Assembly: GCA_020744225.1 (NCBI GenBank)
Contig: JAGMWG010000008.1
Location: 310,001 to 374,000, forward strand
Origin: Paraphoma chrysanthemicola
Taxonomy: Eukaryota; Ascomycota; Dothideomycetes; Pleosporales; Phaeosphaeriaceae
Length of the DNA stretch: 64,000 nucleotides
Direction: 5' to 3'
Shown here: positions 30,532-42,332 of the stretch, in pieces
Layout: each line of letters starts with the position of its first letter
Numbering within the stretch: the stretch's first letter is position 1
Made by a program: the position numbers and the translations under genes
Notes under the pieces: model-generated
Seen by the model: only the letters and a program-made list of their open reading frames with translations
The model's database searches: none
Told to the model about the DNA's origin: nothing

Positions 30532-33500
30532 ATGTCGCTCGAGGAGAAACTGACCAAGATTCGGGACAATCCGAAGCTCCAGGGCCAGCAGCAGGTATCT
30601 TGGAGCACCTTCCCCCCCAACATGGGCGCTGCTAATTCCTCAGACACACCTTCTGCTATCCTCGATCGAGTCGGTTCTGCGCAGCCAGCAGTCCGAGTTT
30701 ACGCCCACGGCGTACTTCGCCGCCCTGCTGTCGCTCCTCGGCCGCCAGATCACACCAGATGGCATCGCGAACAAGGACACGGCCGGCGCAACCATCTATC
30801 TGCTTGACCTCGTCACGCCCGCCGTGCCCGCCCCGCTGCTCCGCTCCAAATTCACCGAGATCCTCACAAGTCTCGCACCCGCCCTCACCCATGCTGACGC
30901 CGATGCGCCGCTCATCCGCTCATCGATCGGATGTCTCGAGTCGCTGCTTGTGGTGCAAGATGCGCGGGCATGGGAGCTGCCCCAGTCGCAGATCAGTCCT
31001 CGCAGAGCCGTCGCAGGCCTGTTGCAGATATCCGTTGACCCCCGGCCAAAAGTGAGGAAGCGGGCCCAGGAGGCCCTGGCCAAAGTGCTGGCGAACCCGC
31101 CTCCAAGCCCGTCGCTCGATCACCCAGCGGCAGACATGTGTGCAGAGACGGCGCTGAAGATGCTGCATGATATCGCCGAAACAGCGGCAAAGGCGAAGAA
31201 ACACAAGGGCAACAAGGACCAGCTGAACAAGGACCCGGACCTGATGCACGCATTGCAACTGATCAAAACCATTGCCACATCGTCTGGCGGCTGGCCAAGC
31301 CGCAAGATCGATGTGCTTTGCGAGCTGCTGTTGAACATTTCCAAGTCGAGCAATGAGTTCCTTACCATGGCTGCCTTTGAGATCTTCGAGGTCATTTTCG
31401 CAGGCATGGCCGACGAGTTGGCCTCGGCCAAGCTGCCGCGACTGCTCGAGGTCATCTCCGAGCTGCAGCCATCCAAAAACGACTCGCAATTGCTTCCTCC
31501 GTGGATAGCCGTCATCTCTCGAGGCTACGAAGTCTCTGCACAAATCGAGCCTGAAGACACCTTCATGAAACTGCCGGAACTTTTCACCATGGTCTCGGAA
31601 TTCCTCAACTCGTCTTCGCACAATATCCGCATTTCCGCTTCCGAATGTCTCATTTCTTTCCTCGTTAACTTGATACCCGATAGCGTGATTCTAGAGCCGT
31701 CCGTGTTTGACGAAAAGATCTTGGAGAAGGTCGCAAAGAATGCGCAGAATCTTTTGAGTGTCAAGTACCAGGCCGCTTGGATGGAGGTTTTCAACGTGTT
31801 GTCCGCTCTGTTCGAGACACTCAAATGGCGCTCAAATCCCATCTTGAAGCCGGTACTGAGGACAGTCGGCGATTTGCGAGCGAACGAGAGCTTTGCAGGC
31901 AAGAAAGAGGCCGATGCTGTCATCTCACGAGCAATCGGCGCCATGGGTCCAGATTGCGTGCTAGAAATTCTGCCCTTGAACCTCCCTCGACCGCCACCTG
32001 GCCAAACGGGAAGAGTGTGGATGCTACCATTACTGCGCGATTCCGTTCACAACACTAAGCTCGCCCATTTCAGGGCCGAGATGGTGCCACTGAGTGAGCA
32101 GCTCTATCAACGAGTTATTGAACATGGCGAGCGGACCAAGACCATGGAGATCAAAGTCTTCGAAACGGTGGTGCAACAGATATGGTCCATTCTTCCTGGC
32201 TACTGCGATCTACCTACCGATATAGTCGAAGCATTCGATCAATCCTTCTGCGAGATGCTAGCCAACCTGCTGTACAGCCAGGCCGACCTACGAACAGACA
32301 TCTGCAAGGCTCTCCACAACTTAGTCGACAGTAACAAAGCCATCTTGGAGTTGGACGGTGAGGATGACCTGCTTGCACAAGGGCGCGTCTCCAAGGTCGA
32401 CGCGAAAAGGAACCTGGGTCATTTGTCTAGCCTCGCAAGCAACATGTTGGCTGTTCTTTTCAATGTCTACAGTCAGACCCTTCCACAGTATCGTGGTACC
32501 ATTCTTAGGACGATTAATGCCTACCTAAGCATTATTCCCGAGAAGGTGAGTTCTGAGAGCACCAATAAAGACGACCTACTAACTCGTCTCAGGAGCTAAT
32601 GGAGACGTTTGAGCGTGTCGCGACGACTCTTGAATCGTCACTACCTGCAGAAGGCTCCCAAACGCAGGCAGACAAGCAGAAGCAGGATAAGAACCAGAAC
32701 AAGATGCCACCGATGAGCCACACCCTCATGGATTTGATCATCACCATCGCCCTTTACCTTCCACGAGACAGCTACGGATCTCTGTTCCGCATGGCTGAGA
32801 TTATGATTAACAAAGACAAGGACCCCCAATTGCAAAAGAAGGCATACAAGCTCATCCCGCGTCTCGCAGAGTCTGAAACTGGAAAAGCAGCACTGAAAGA
32901 TCGGAACGGCGAACTCCAACAGCTCCTACTTCAAAGTGCCGAAAAAGCCTCCGCCCCAGCAAGGAGAGATCGGCTGCATGCTCTACTTCAAGTCATTGAG
33001 TCACTTCCCCAAAGCGACCTTCACTTCATTCCATCAGTGCTTTCAGAGGTTGTAATTTCGGCAAAGGAGACCAATGAAAAGGCACGAGAAGCAGCATACA
33101 ATCTTCTGGTCGCCATGGGTGAGAAGATGGCAGAAGGCGGAGAGGTTGTACAGACTAAAGTACCCAACATGCCCGCCGATGCACCAACTGTAGATGCTTC
33201 TCTGGAGGAGTATTTTACCATGGTCTCAGCTGGCCTAGCAGCTTCAACCCCTCACATGATCTCCGCGTCCATCACCGCCGTCACCCGCATCTTGTACCAA
33301 TTCCATACAAGGATATCGGAAGAAACGATCAAGAGCCTGCTCGAAGTGATGGATATCTTCTTACAGAACCCAAACCGAGAAATTGTCCAAAGCGTGCTGG
33401 GCTTCGTCAAGGTCGAAGTGATATCGCTTCCGGAGTCCATCGTGCGACCACGACTGAAAACACTGTTGGCTAACTTGATGGTCTGGAGCCACGAGCACAA

Positions 33501-34431
33501 GGCCCACTTCAAAGCCAAAGTTAAACACATTGTCGAGCGCATGGTCCGCAAGTTTGGCGTGGATGAGGTGGAGCGGGCGTGCCCTGCAGAGGACCGCAAA
33601 CTCATTGCCAACATCCGCAAAACGCGAGAGCAGCGCAAGAAGAAGAAGCAACAAGCTGAAGAGGATGGCGAGGAAGAGGTACAAAAGCCAAAGGGCAAGT
33701 TTGAAAGCGAGTATGACCAAGCTGTCTATGGCAGCGAAAGCGAAGAGAGCGACGGCGACTCAGAGGACGAGTTTGTCAAGAGCCAGACCAAGCAACGGCA
33801 AAATGGTGCCAAAGGAGGCAAAACATATATTGTTGAAGATGAGGATGAACCTCTTGATCTTCTATCGAAGCGTGCACTGGGTAACATCTCGTCGACAAAG
33901 CCACTGCGGCAGCGGAAGCAACCACAAAAGATCAAGGCGCGCACGGACGAGGACGGCAAGCTGATTCTCGGGGATCCGGACGACGAGGATGTGCCAAAGG
34001 CCAAGAAGTCATCTCGGAAACTAGAGACTGACGACGCTGAGGATGTTCTCATGGACATTGACGATCAAAATACTTCTCTCGAGGCGGGCATCAATGCCTA
34101 CGTTGATGCCATTCGTGGTCGTGACGCGGCGCAAAGAGGACAGAAGGGCAAGTTGAAGTTCAGCAATAAGAAGTCAAAGGATGACGACGACATGGATGTG
34201 GATGATGGCCAAGAGACCAAATGGCAAGACGTTCGCAAGGCCAAATCAGGCTCGGGTATGGGACGAGGGGGCCTAAAAAACGGACGGCCAGGTCTCGGAC
34301 ATGTGAAGCAAAAGAGTGGGAATGTGAGTGATGGGGGAAGCAAAGGCAGAGTGGAGAAGACGAAGAGTCCAAGAGGGAAAGGGTTCAAGGTTGGTGGGAG
34401 AGGACGTGGCAAATGGATGGGTCCAAAATAG
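30532..34431 (+). CDS. RRP12: Ribosome biogenesis protein Rrp12 (HEAT-repeat, NUC173 domain)
   Basis: Three exons: 30532-30594, 30644-32545 and 32593-34431; 1,267 aa. The introns are 49 nt (GTATCT...TCCTCAG) and 47 nt (GTGAGT...CTACTAACTCGTCTCAG). The protein begins 'MSLEEKLTKIRDNPKLQGQQ' and is almost entirely helical HEAT/ARM repeats. The NUC173 region lies in exon 2 ('LASAKLPRLLEVISELQPSK', 'LSVKYQAAWMEVFNVLSALF'). The C-terminal 300 residues are acidic then Lys/Arg/Gly-rich, ending in a GRGRGKW tail. Length matches the family (about 1,230-1,300 aa). Rrp12 is a karyopherin-like factor that binds pre-40S and pre-60S particles, FG nucleoporins and Ran, and is needed for subunit export and 18S maturation. 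Confidence 0.93.
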
Positions 34432-34709
34432 ATAACGGCAAGCATATTTGATGGCTCTGAATTTGCTGGGGAAGGCGTATACTACGAAGCGATACCAATT
34501 TATCAGTTCACTACACTTTGGTCCACCGTGATATGCCCAAGGGAGGTTTGATCTGGTTTTCGCGTGTCGGTGGTCGGTGTTATGGCGGTGCCGTGGGCAT
34601 GACCGCACACCCCCCACTTCCCGATGGCCCCTCATTGAGACTGTCGCACACTCGCGACGACCGAAAAGATCGACTGGGGAATAGACAGCCAGGCTGGTAA
34701 ATCAAGCAC

Positions 34710-35681
34710 TCAGCTGCCAGACGATCTCTGTACAATCTTCTCTAGCCAGTCAAACCCTTGCCTCTGGGTGTTCCAAGTCTGACTCCCCTTCTGCATCTTG
34801 CCTGCAAATGTGTGTTCTTCGCCTTCCACCTCGATGAAGGCGACTTCGACCCCTTCTTCATGCATTCGCTTCTCCAGGTCTTTTGACAGCGACATGGGTA
34901 TCATGGAATCTGCGGTACCGTGTACGATGCACACGGGTGGCCACGACTTGGACACGTTAAGCAGCGGGTCGATGCTCTCAAGGCGGTCGGGTTGGGCAGG
35001 CCAAATTGTCTTGACTACATTGCCCGTGGCGATCTGGTGCATAGCAAATGCCTGCCTAATCTTTGGGTCGGGTGCTGTAGGATCTGGCGCTTGGCCTTCG
35101 AGAGATGCGCCACCGATCAAAGTTGTCTGCTCCAAGTTCAGGGCGTCAATCTCACTCTGTGGGCGCGGCTCGAAGAAGGCAGGTGGCATCTTGGACATGC
35201 GCTGTGTCCAGAAGGGCGAGGCGAAGTGCTTAGCACCATAGAAGTCGAGGATGGCGAGAGGAGGGTGGGGAGTGTTAAAAGCTGTAGAAAGGGCAAGGTG
35301 CCCGCCGCTACTCGTGCCCATGACCATGATGCGCTTGTTGTCTACTGTGCCTGTCCACGTCTCCACGAGGGCTTTGGCCAGACTGCCTTCTTGAGCAAAA
35401 GCCAAAGCATCCCGAACATCTGCCATGGGGCCTTCCAGCAGGTTGACGCCAGGACAAAGTCGGTGCTCAATGGCCATTACAATCCACCCACGCTCGACAC
35501 AGTCAGCAATCTGGTCCTTGTTATTGATGCTGGCAGAGCCAAGCATAAATGCGCCTCCGTGAATCATAATGAGCACGGGGCATGGCTGCGAAGCTGCCGT
35601 GGGAAGGTAGATGTCGGTGGGTATGTCGACGTTGGAGACGGTCTTGTATGGGACGCGAAGGGCAGCGCGGAGAGGAGCCAT
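34710..35681 (-). CDS. Alpha/beta hydrolase (abhydrolase_3, HSL/carboxylesterase-like)
   Basis: A single exon of 323 aa from ATG 35681. The oxyanion-hole motif is HGGAFM ('PVLIMIHGGAFMLGS', about residue 45). The nucleophile elbow is G-T-S-S-G-G ('IMVMGTSSGGHLALSTAF', Ser about 119). The acid is in 'VHGTADSMIP' and the His in 'GEEHTF', giving a complete triad. No signal peptide, so it is likely cytosolic. The family hydrolyses short-chain esters; many fungal members open lactones or process xenobiotics. It lies next to a quercetinase-type gene transcribed in the opposite direction (791 bp apart), which makes a role in processing aromatic esters conceivable but unproven. It is convergent with RRP12, 278 bp away. 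Confidence 0.88.
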   Translation of the reverse strand: MAPLRAALRVPYKTVSNVDIPTDIYLPTAASQPCPVLIMIHGGAFMLGSASINNKDQIADCVERGWIVMAIEHRLCPGVNLLEGPMADVRDALAFAQEGSLAKALVETWTGTVDNKRIMVMGTSSGGHLALSTAFNTPHPPLAILDFYGAKHFASPFWTQRMSKMPPAFFEPRPQSEIDALNLEQTTLIGGASLEGQAPDPTAPDPKIRQAFAMHQIATGNVVKTIWPAQPDRLESIDPLLNVSKSWPPVCIVHGTADSMIPMSLSKDLEKRMHEEGVEVAFIEVEGEEHTFAGKMQKGSQTWNTQRQGFDWLEKIVQRSSGS

Positions 35682-36472
35682 GATCAGTGATGGTAGTGGG
35701 TCGGGAGAGCGAAGTCAACCCTCGTAGATAAACTCGTGTCCCAGGACCAGTGAACAAGTCCCGAGAGACGCAACTTCTCGTACGAGAAATTGGGCGAAAA
35801 GCATCATTTGTGTCGTCGCAAAACATGCATCGGCGTGCTCCAGGGCGAGGCGCGAATGGAGCATGACGCGGTTGTTGATGTGCATCCGATCGGGAACGTC
35901 GGTTCCATGCACGGCAGCTTCCCCACACTCCGAACCCGCACTTGTGGGGAACAGCCGCGTGGATTTGTCCACATTTGCAGTTTCTGACAACGACGAACCC
36001 GATACGTTCCATGCGCTACACTCTATGCTGTCTTGTGAAATTAGATTATGGTTGTCCTACATCTGCTCCGTATGCTGCAACGACGCAGCCCACATGTGTG
36101 TTCCAAGGGAGATGCAGGATTTCGTCCGATCAACGTCTAGAACATGTGCCACCAGAGCAGTACTCTCTTGGAAGAGTGGACTGAACTTGGCAATTCCGGG
36201 AGTCGCGCCTAGCAAGCAATGTAGGGTGGACAGACCGCAAGGGTCCGCGGCAAAACCCGATGTGTTGCTCGGACGCTGCTTGCGGAACGTTCGTTCCCGA
36301 CTACTCATAAGTGACATATATCCCCTCCAATTCGTTCCTTACCGATGACATCCAAGCACACTTACATCTCCATCGTCGAGCAGTCCGCCACTTGATTCGG
36401 CGCACACCTGGCCAGCCAGACACTTCCTGTTTCCTTACAGCTACGAGCACACCTGCACTTCATCAAGCCACC
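35682..36472. other. Intergenic, 791 bp, divergent between hydrolase and bicupin
   Basis: The likely shared regulatory region of two divergent metabolic genes. A 161-codon frame (35863-36348) has Cys/Ser/Arg-rich random composition and is not supported. A gacatatatcccc sequence near 36313 is TATA-like, about 155 bp upstream of the bicupin ATG. Confidence 0.5.
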
Positions 36473-37570
36473 ATGGCCGGTATTGAATCACTGAGTTTAG
36501 ATGACAAGAAGGCCATATCACATACCCGGCTTCCACCAGGCAAGCCCGTTCCCTACATAATCCCCGCATATGAGGGCGAGGCCATCACTATTCCTGGCAC
36601 CAAGTCGGTCTTCAGAATCCTCGCCTCCGCTGCCGAAACAGATGGCTTGATCTCCGTCTTCGGTATGGAAGGCGCTGTCGCCGATCCGCCGGGCTTTCAC
36701 TACCACAACGAAGCACATGATGTATTCATGTGTACGAAGGGGCGATTGAAGATATGGGCTGGCGACAAGTGCAGAATTTTGTACCCTGGTGACTTTGCCT
36801 ATGTCCCGCCTGGCATTATACACCAACCGCAAGTATTGGACAAGGGTGTGAACGAGACAATCGGACTTGTCACGCCCGGACAATGGGTCGACTTCTTCCG
36901 CTTCGTTAGCGAGACATACGAAGGCGTCATTGCAGATGAATTTGACACGCGCAACCCAGGAGCTGTGTTCGGACCAAAGATTCGCGAGATCAAGGAAAAG
37001 TACGACGTCGTCTTCCAGCCCCAGTTCCAGGGTGCTGAAGTGTCCGAATTTACAGCTGAAGACGAGAAATTACCAGAAGGATGTGAGGCGTACTATCTGA
37101 AGGCGAATACCGGACCAGTACATTTGCTTGAAGGAACTATTAGCCGACCATTCATAACCACGAAGCAAAGCGTTGGGCCGACTGGGAATTTTGCCATCAC
37201 CAGCATCGAATCGAGTAATCGTCACAACAACACTGTACTAGGCCGATCTTTCACGTTCCAAAAAGTTCACCAAATGTTCCACGTCCTTGACGGCGCCATC
37301 TCCTTGACTGTCAATGGCGAGGCAGACAATCTAGTGCGTGCAGGAGAGTCGGCTTTTTTGCCCGCCGGGACTGCGGTTGCGATAAAATTTGTAGACCGAT
37401 ATGTCAGGTTCTGGAGCTTCTCGAGTGGAGATGGTCTCGAGACGCTTATCAAAGAGGCGGGTGAGATATTCAATGGTACCATAGTGCCCGATGCACATCA
37501 ATGTGGCAAGGTTGACGATGAGAGACTGAAGAGGGCGGCGGAGAAGATCAACGTTACACTTTCGGCGTGA
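36473..37570 (+). CDS. Quercetin 2,3-dioxygenase-like bicupin, 365 aa
   Basis: A single exon; I chose ATG 36473 (CCACCATGG context). The in-frame extension to 36311 has no ATG and reads like leader sequence. There are two cupin domains. The first has 'PPGFHYHNEAHDVFMCTKGR' with metal-type His76 and His78, then 'GDFAYVPPGIIHQPQ' with His117. The second is around residues 230-330 ('QKVHQMFHVLDGAISLTVNG', 'AGESAFLPAGTAVAIKF') and has lost most ligands. Quercetinases cleave the flavonol C-ring with O2 to a depside plus CO. In the secreted Aspergillus enzyme the fourth ligand and base is a Glu five residues after the second His; here that position is Asp83. There is no signal peptide, so the enzyme would be intracellular. 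The substrate is not certain. Confidence 0.85.
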   Translation: MAGIESLSLDDKKAISHTRLPPGKPVPYIIPAYEGEAITIPGTKSVFRILASAAETDGLISVFGMEGAVADPPGFHYHNEAHDVFMCTKGRLKIWAGDKCRILYPGDFAYVPPGIIHQPQVLDKGVNETIGLVTPGQWVDFFRFVSETYEGVIADEFDTRNPGAVFGPKIREIKEKYDVVFQPQFQGAEVSEFTAEDEKLPEGCEAYYLKANTGPVHLLEGTISRPFITTKQSVGPTGNFAITSIESSNRHNNTVLGRSFTFQKVHQMFHVLDGAISLTVNGEADNLVRAGESAFLPAGTAVAIKFVDRYVRFWSFSSGDGLETLIKEAGEIFNGTIVPDAHQCGKVDDERLKRAAEKINVTLSA

Positions 37571-37975
37571 GGTAGCAACAGTAAGTAATCAAATACTCAT
37601 GACTCATGATATCTGCTTTTCAGAGACAATGTTTCGGTCATGTTCTTTCGTCACTTGCATGTGTCTTTATGCTTTGATACTACCAAAAGATCTCACACCT
37701 CTCTGGGACATCCATACAAACTTGAATTGCAGCTAAAGTTTCTCTGGCTTTTATTTTGTGCAGAGAGAAGCTTTGATATCACCGATTGTATTGTGGCTGA
37801 GCTCTAACATAACAATGATTGCTCAAGTACAGCGCCTTACGTGAGCAATGTCCAGTGGATTCGCTGAATAGATCAGCTGCACATATCTTGCATTTTGGCG
37901 GTGAGCCTCAGCATTGGACGTAGTAGGTCGGGTTCAAAGGGGTTCTCAATTGACTGGACATATTCTCGTAGGCTT
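37571..37975. other. Intergenic, 405 bp
   Basis: Spacer between convergent genes. No gene or clear motif seen. Confidence 0.5.
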
Positions 37976-38694
37976 CTAATGGTTCGTTGGCGGAGGCTCA
38001 TCCAATACCTTCTTCAGAGCAGGGCGATTTCTGAGCCTCTTTAGCCAGCCAGCAACTTCCGTGAACTCGCTCAGATCCACAATATCCTTGAAGACGTTCG
38101 CAGCAATATTCTGCCACGGAAGAAACGCCAGATCTGCGTGGCTAAATTTGCCGCCGACTAGCCATGGCCCGTCAGCTCCCTTTTCTTGCTTCCTAAGGTG
38201 GCCCTCCAAAACGCTAGTCACGCGCTTAATTTCGTCGTAGTATCTCTGCTTCGCGCTCTCGATCTGCTCTTTGTGGAAGCGAGTGAACCACATGGCTTGG
38301 CCATAGTATGGTCCTTGGCCAGATACTGCATTAGGATTTAGGAAGGTGGATCATCATTGAGCTACCGAGTCTCACCTTGAAAATATAGCCATTGCTTAGC
38401 CTGATAAAACTCCTTACTACCGGGCTCAAAACTGATTTTGCGCGACCTGTCGTACTTGTCGACGAGGTACTCAAGGATGGCACCAGACTCCCAGAGGGTG
38501 ATGCCCTCATTGGGGTCTTGAATGGCTGGGATTCGTCCATTCGGATTGATGGACGTGTATTCGAGGCTCTTCACCTTGTCGAATCCAATATCGTTGATTT
38601 CGTATGCTAAATCGAGCTCTTCGGCGAGCATGCGAACTTTGGGTGGGTTGGGGCCGTGCTTGCCATAAATGGTGATGGGTTTGAAGTTCGACAT
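37976..38694 (-). CDS. Glutathione S-transferase, Ure2p/GTT-like
   Basis: Two exons on the minus strand: 38376-38694 and 37976-38325. The 50-nt intron is GTGAGA...CCTAATGCAG; 222 aa. The thioredoxin-fold N-domain has 'ITIYGKHGPNPPKVRMLAEE', 'INPNGRIPAIQDPNEGITLW' with the cis-Pro of GRIPAI, and 'ESGAILEYLVDKYD' (ES motif that binds the gamma-glutamyl group). The helical C-domain begins 'WLYFQVSGQGPYYGQAMWF', a signature of fungal Ure2p-like GSTs, and contains 'GGKFSHADLAFLPW'. These enzymes conjugate glutathione to electrophiles or reduce peroxides and disulfides. It lies among oxidative-metabolism genes. Confidence 0.92.
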
Positions 38695-40055
38695 TTGATT
38701 GCAATGGGTGTGACTATTGAATTAGAAAGTATGATGTTGAGCACATGTTGGAATACAAGAGCCATATATACAATGTCTGGTCGCTGCGGTAGTAGATGCA
38801 CCCGCATGCTAGTGCCGTTTGATCTGCATCCTGAGGCAGTTGTAAAGCTTCGCTTCTCAGAAGCACCGAGCTCATGCCGGTGCACTTCTCATTATTGCTT
38901 CATTACTAATGTAGAGTGTTACGGTTACGACAGCACCCGGTCGCGATGCATGTTTGTGTACCGCACTTCGAGTACTGCTCCTATCCATCCAATCAACATA
39001 GTTCTCAATGCAACAGGAAAAAGTCAAGGGTGTCATGATCGCCAGGCTAACCTCCATTCGTTCCTCGGGTCCCGGGACACCTGCAAGGTGGTGCCTCATG
39101 TTCAGCTGACAAATGTAGACGTGCGCGACGATTAGTCCGAATTCCACCTTGAGTGCGAATTGTAGAGTCGGCTCCTGGGTGCTCTATCATTTCTCCACCC
39201 CGCGGTCTGAGCAAGAGAGCCGCAGTAGACAAGGATGCAGCTGCCGCGTTCCATGGTTTGGCGATGATGATGACGGTGCAGCGCGCACTGGTCAATTTAG
39301 CAGATTTGGTAGGCGCACCTGGGCAGGCCGCTCAAGTTGAGCCCTGCATCGCTTACAATACATACTGTCCAATATGTCGCACGCAAATATGGCGTGACAC
39401 CTACGACTCAATCTGTCCTGAGCACACCCTGCACTTGTTCGATCGTAGTTGCAAAGTCTTTTCTCAACCATGCACGTTCTTTCCTCGAACACAATCGCAG
39501 TTGCTGAATCGTCGAGAACCGTCGGTAATGCAATTGTGTGGGACAAAATCTCCGCGAAATACGCACTTCTGTCGAATCAAGCCCCCACACTTTCAATCGG
39601 TGCAATTATTTGAATCATCTTCAGCCTGGCGCATTGTGTTCAGAATACATTCGAAGCGTGCCACATGCTTAGACATCTCAATAGCCTCGGCTTGTCACAT
39701 ATAGACTTTGACGCTGACGCGGACTGCCGAGAAATATATGCAGGGTCGCCCATTGCCAGGCACCAGCATCCTAAAGTTTCGCTTCCAAAGCCGTCTTTGG
39801 ACGCTACATGGTCCCTTCCCCTCCCAGAAAGCGCAGCATCCAAGACTTGAGAGAGACAGGGCGATCTGATCGGCGCTACAAGCTGGAAAGCAGACAACTT
39901 TATCCCTCGACGGGCTAACCATTGCTTGCTTTTAAAGTGATAAAGTGCGAACAACACGACGCCATTTGGTCATCGATTCCGCACTCGCGATAGCTGCCAG
40001 TGCATTTTGAACCACTTCATTCTTTGCTCACAAAATTGTCTTCACCAACTTATCG
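38695..40055. other. Intergenic, 1361 bp, divergent between GST and P450
   Basis: A frame of 183 codons (39153-39704) is Cys/Arg/Ser-rich, lacks ordered segments and is rejected. This stretch likely holds the promoters of the GST and P450 genes. A tttaaagtgataaag sequence near 39931-39945 is a possible TATA/GATA-type element. Confidence 0.45.
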
Positions 40056-41638
40056 ATGTCTTTCTACCTGGCATTCGTGCTCTGCACTTTTTCCATCCTC
40101 GCGATGTATAAGCTGATTCTATATCCCTTCCTCTTAAGTCCTTTGCGGCATCTTCCCCAAGGCCGCGGATTTTTGCCACTCGTTGGACATGCGTGGTTCA
40201 TGTTCCAGCGCCCCGGAGGCCAACCACACCTCAACATGATGAAGGAGGTCGAGAATGATGGAATTATCCTTACGAGGGGCTTCTTTCATACTGATCGGCT
40301 CATCATAACAAGCCCTGCGGCTTTAGCAGATGTTTTGGTCCACAAATCTTACGATATGGAGAAACCACCGTCATCACGCGCCTTTCTGAGGAAATTCTTG
40401 GGAGATGGTCTGCTGATGACCGAAGGCGACGAGCACAAACATCATCGGAAGCAAATCATGCCTGCTTTTCATTTTCGACACATCAAGGAGCTCTACCCCG
40501 TCTTCTGGTCGAAGTCCCTTGAGTTCAGCCAGGCTGTGGCATCAGCATTGACAGAAAGTCCATACCAGACTCTCGAGATTGGACACTTTTCGACGCAGGT
40601 CACACTCGACATCATCGGCCTTGCGGGACTTGGTCGTGACATACGGTCACTGCAGAATAGCGATGACGAGCTGATTCACAACTACGAGGAGATACTTGAG
40701 CCTACTACCGAGAAAGCAGTATTTTTCATTCTACATCTCGTTATGCCACCCTGGCTCATTGCAATGTTGCCTTGGAAATTGAATGAGCGAGTTCGAGTGA
40801 CCACGACGAATCTGAAAAGAATCTGTACGGAATTTGTGGCACAGAAGAAGCTGAACATGAAACACGAGACCAAAGAAAGCGTCGACATACTATCCATAAT
40901 GATTCGCAGCAACAACTTCTCCGATGACAACTTGGTGGATCAGCTTTTGACGTTCCTGGCCGCCGGGTAAGCAAAGTCCGTCTTCAGACAGCGTCAAAAT
41001 TAATGTGCGACAGCCACGAGACCACTTCATCCGCCCTCACTTGGTCCTCTTACCTGCTGTCACGACACCCAGACGTGCAGAGCCGCTTGCGAGCCGAAAT
41101 TCACCAATGCATCTCCAATCCCAAGGCACTTTCAGAACCAAATTTCGACATTGCAACTCTGTTGGAGAGCTTGCCTTACTTGAACGGCGTCTGCAACGAG
41201 GTACTACGCTTATTTCCAACCATCCCCGTCACGGCTCGCATGACTAGTCGAGACACGATCGTAGCTGGCCATCCATTGCCTAAGGGCACAGTGATGACCA
41301 TCGTGCCATGGGCCACTAACAGAAATCCTGAATTCTGGGGTCAGGATGCCGAGAAATTTGTGCCTGAACGCTGGATTGACAAAGAGACTGGGCGTGCCAC
41401 TATGAATGGTGGGGCTGACAGCAACTACTCCTTTCTAACATTCTTACACGGCCCGCGCAGCTGCATCGGAGAACGCTTCGCACGCGCAGAGCTACGGGCA
41501 CTAGTGGCAGTGCTTGTAGGGACCTTCGTCCTTCAAATGGCAGATCCGAATGAGGAGGTCATTGTAGGAGGCACGATTACTAGCAAACCCATGCATGGTA
41601 TGAGGCTGAAGCTGGAGTCGACAGGGTGGAATAGATGA
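40056..41638 (+). CDS. Cytochrome P450 monooxygenase
   Basis: Two exons: 40056-40966 and 41014-41638. The 47-nt intron is GTAAGC...GTGCGACAG; 511 aa. An N-terminal membrane anchor (FYLAFVLCTFSILAMYKLIL) precedes a Pro/Gly hinge. The I-helix 'FLAAGHETTSSALTW' spans the splice site, which confirms the junction. The ExxR motif is 'NEVLRLFP', the PERF-type motif 'FVPERWID', and the haem loop 'FLHGPRSCIGERFA' with Cys454 as the iron ligand. The early 'EGDEHKHHRKQIMPAFHFRH' block resembles CYP4/CYP52-type and several fungal secondary-metabolism P450s. It acts in the ER with NADPH-P450 reductase. The substrate cannot be read from sequence. Confidence 0.93.
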
Positions 41639-42332
41639 ACAAAGCATACGTGGTATTTCCTGCCTGATAGCAGAGCTCGGCTCCCTTCCGCTACAGTAAA
41701 GTCAAAGGGTCTGGTTGTACTCTGTGGTCAAGGCACGAATATCATGGTCTTGGTGAAGAGCACTACCGCAGGCGATATTCAACCCAGCAGCAGACGGTGC
41801 CGCTCGACCATTGACAGCGTGTCTCACAAAGATCTTGAAGCTTTGCCACGAATGTATATGGCTGCTTTCTTCATGCGGTGAAGGGCCGACAGGTCGCTTG
41901 GTAACACAGTGTAATAATACATATGGCCACGCTTCTGTTATGCCACATGGGTCATAGACACTTGTCTACAACTCCATCACATGTCTCAATAATCCATTCA
42001 GATGTTGGAGCTAATACCATTTTGGGATGGTTGCGAGCAATAAAGTCCTGGACGGCAGCCGGTCAAGACTGTGCCCCGCAGAGGATCTAACTAAATTAAG
42101 CTCTTCCTGGTCCGCGGACAATTCGCTTGGAAACACCAATGCGGGGAACAACCAATCAACTCCGTAGCACAAGATGGTCTTACGCTGAGTCGTGGTCGAA
42201 GATGCCTCGGTGGTGAAGGAAGGGCGACTCGAGCGTCAAAACGAGGCGCATTCATGGGGACTCCTCAAATGTTTTGGTGAACGACTTCCGTCCGAAGGTC
42301 AACCATCACACAATAGCACAAACATCATCCTT
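41639..42332. other. Intergenic, 694 bp
   Basis: P450 3' flank and promoter of the SDR gene. The SDR frame stays open without ATG back to 42192. No clear TATA box. Confidence 0.5.

Noticed and set aside
29706..30647. 313-codon minus-strand frame opposite the DOCK 3' end
   Set aside because: Most of it is opposite the DOCK last exon and the intergenic; no conserved motif, and it crosses RRP12 exon 1.
34920..35690. 256-codon plus-strand frame opposite the hydrolase
   Set aside because: Antisense shadow of the alpha/beta hydrolase, which has a full catalytic triad on the other strand.
35863..36348. 161-codon frame upstream of the bicupin
   Set aside because: Random composition and located in the divergent promoter region.
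36311..36472. In-frame N-terminal extension of the bicupin
   Set aside because: No ATG in the extension, and ATG 36473 has a strong context and matches the natural start.
39153..39704. 183-codon plus-strand frame between GST and P450
   Set aside because: Cys/Arg/Ser-rich, without ordered segments or motif; no promoter or intron support.
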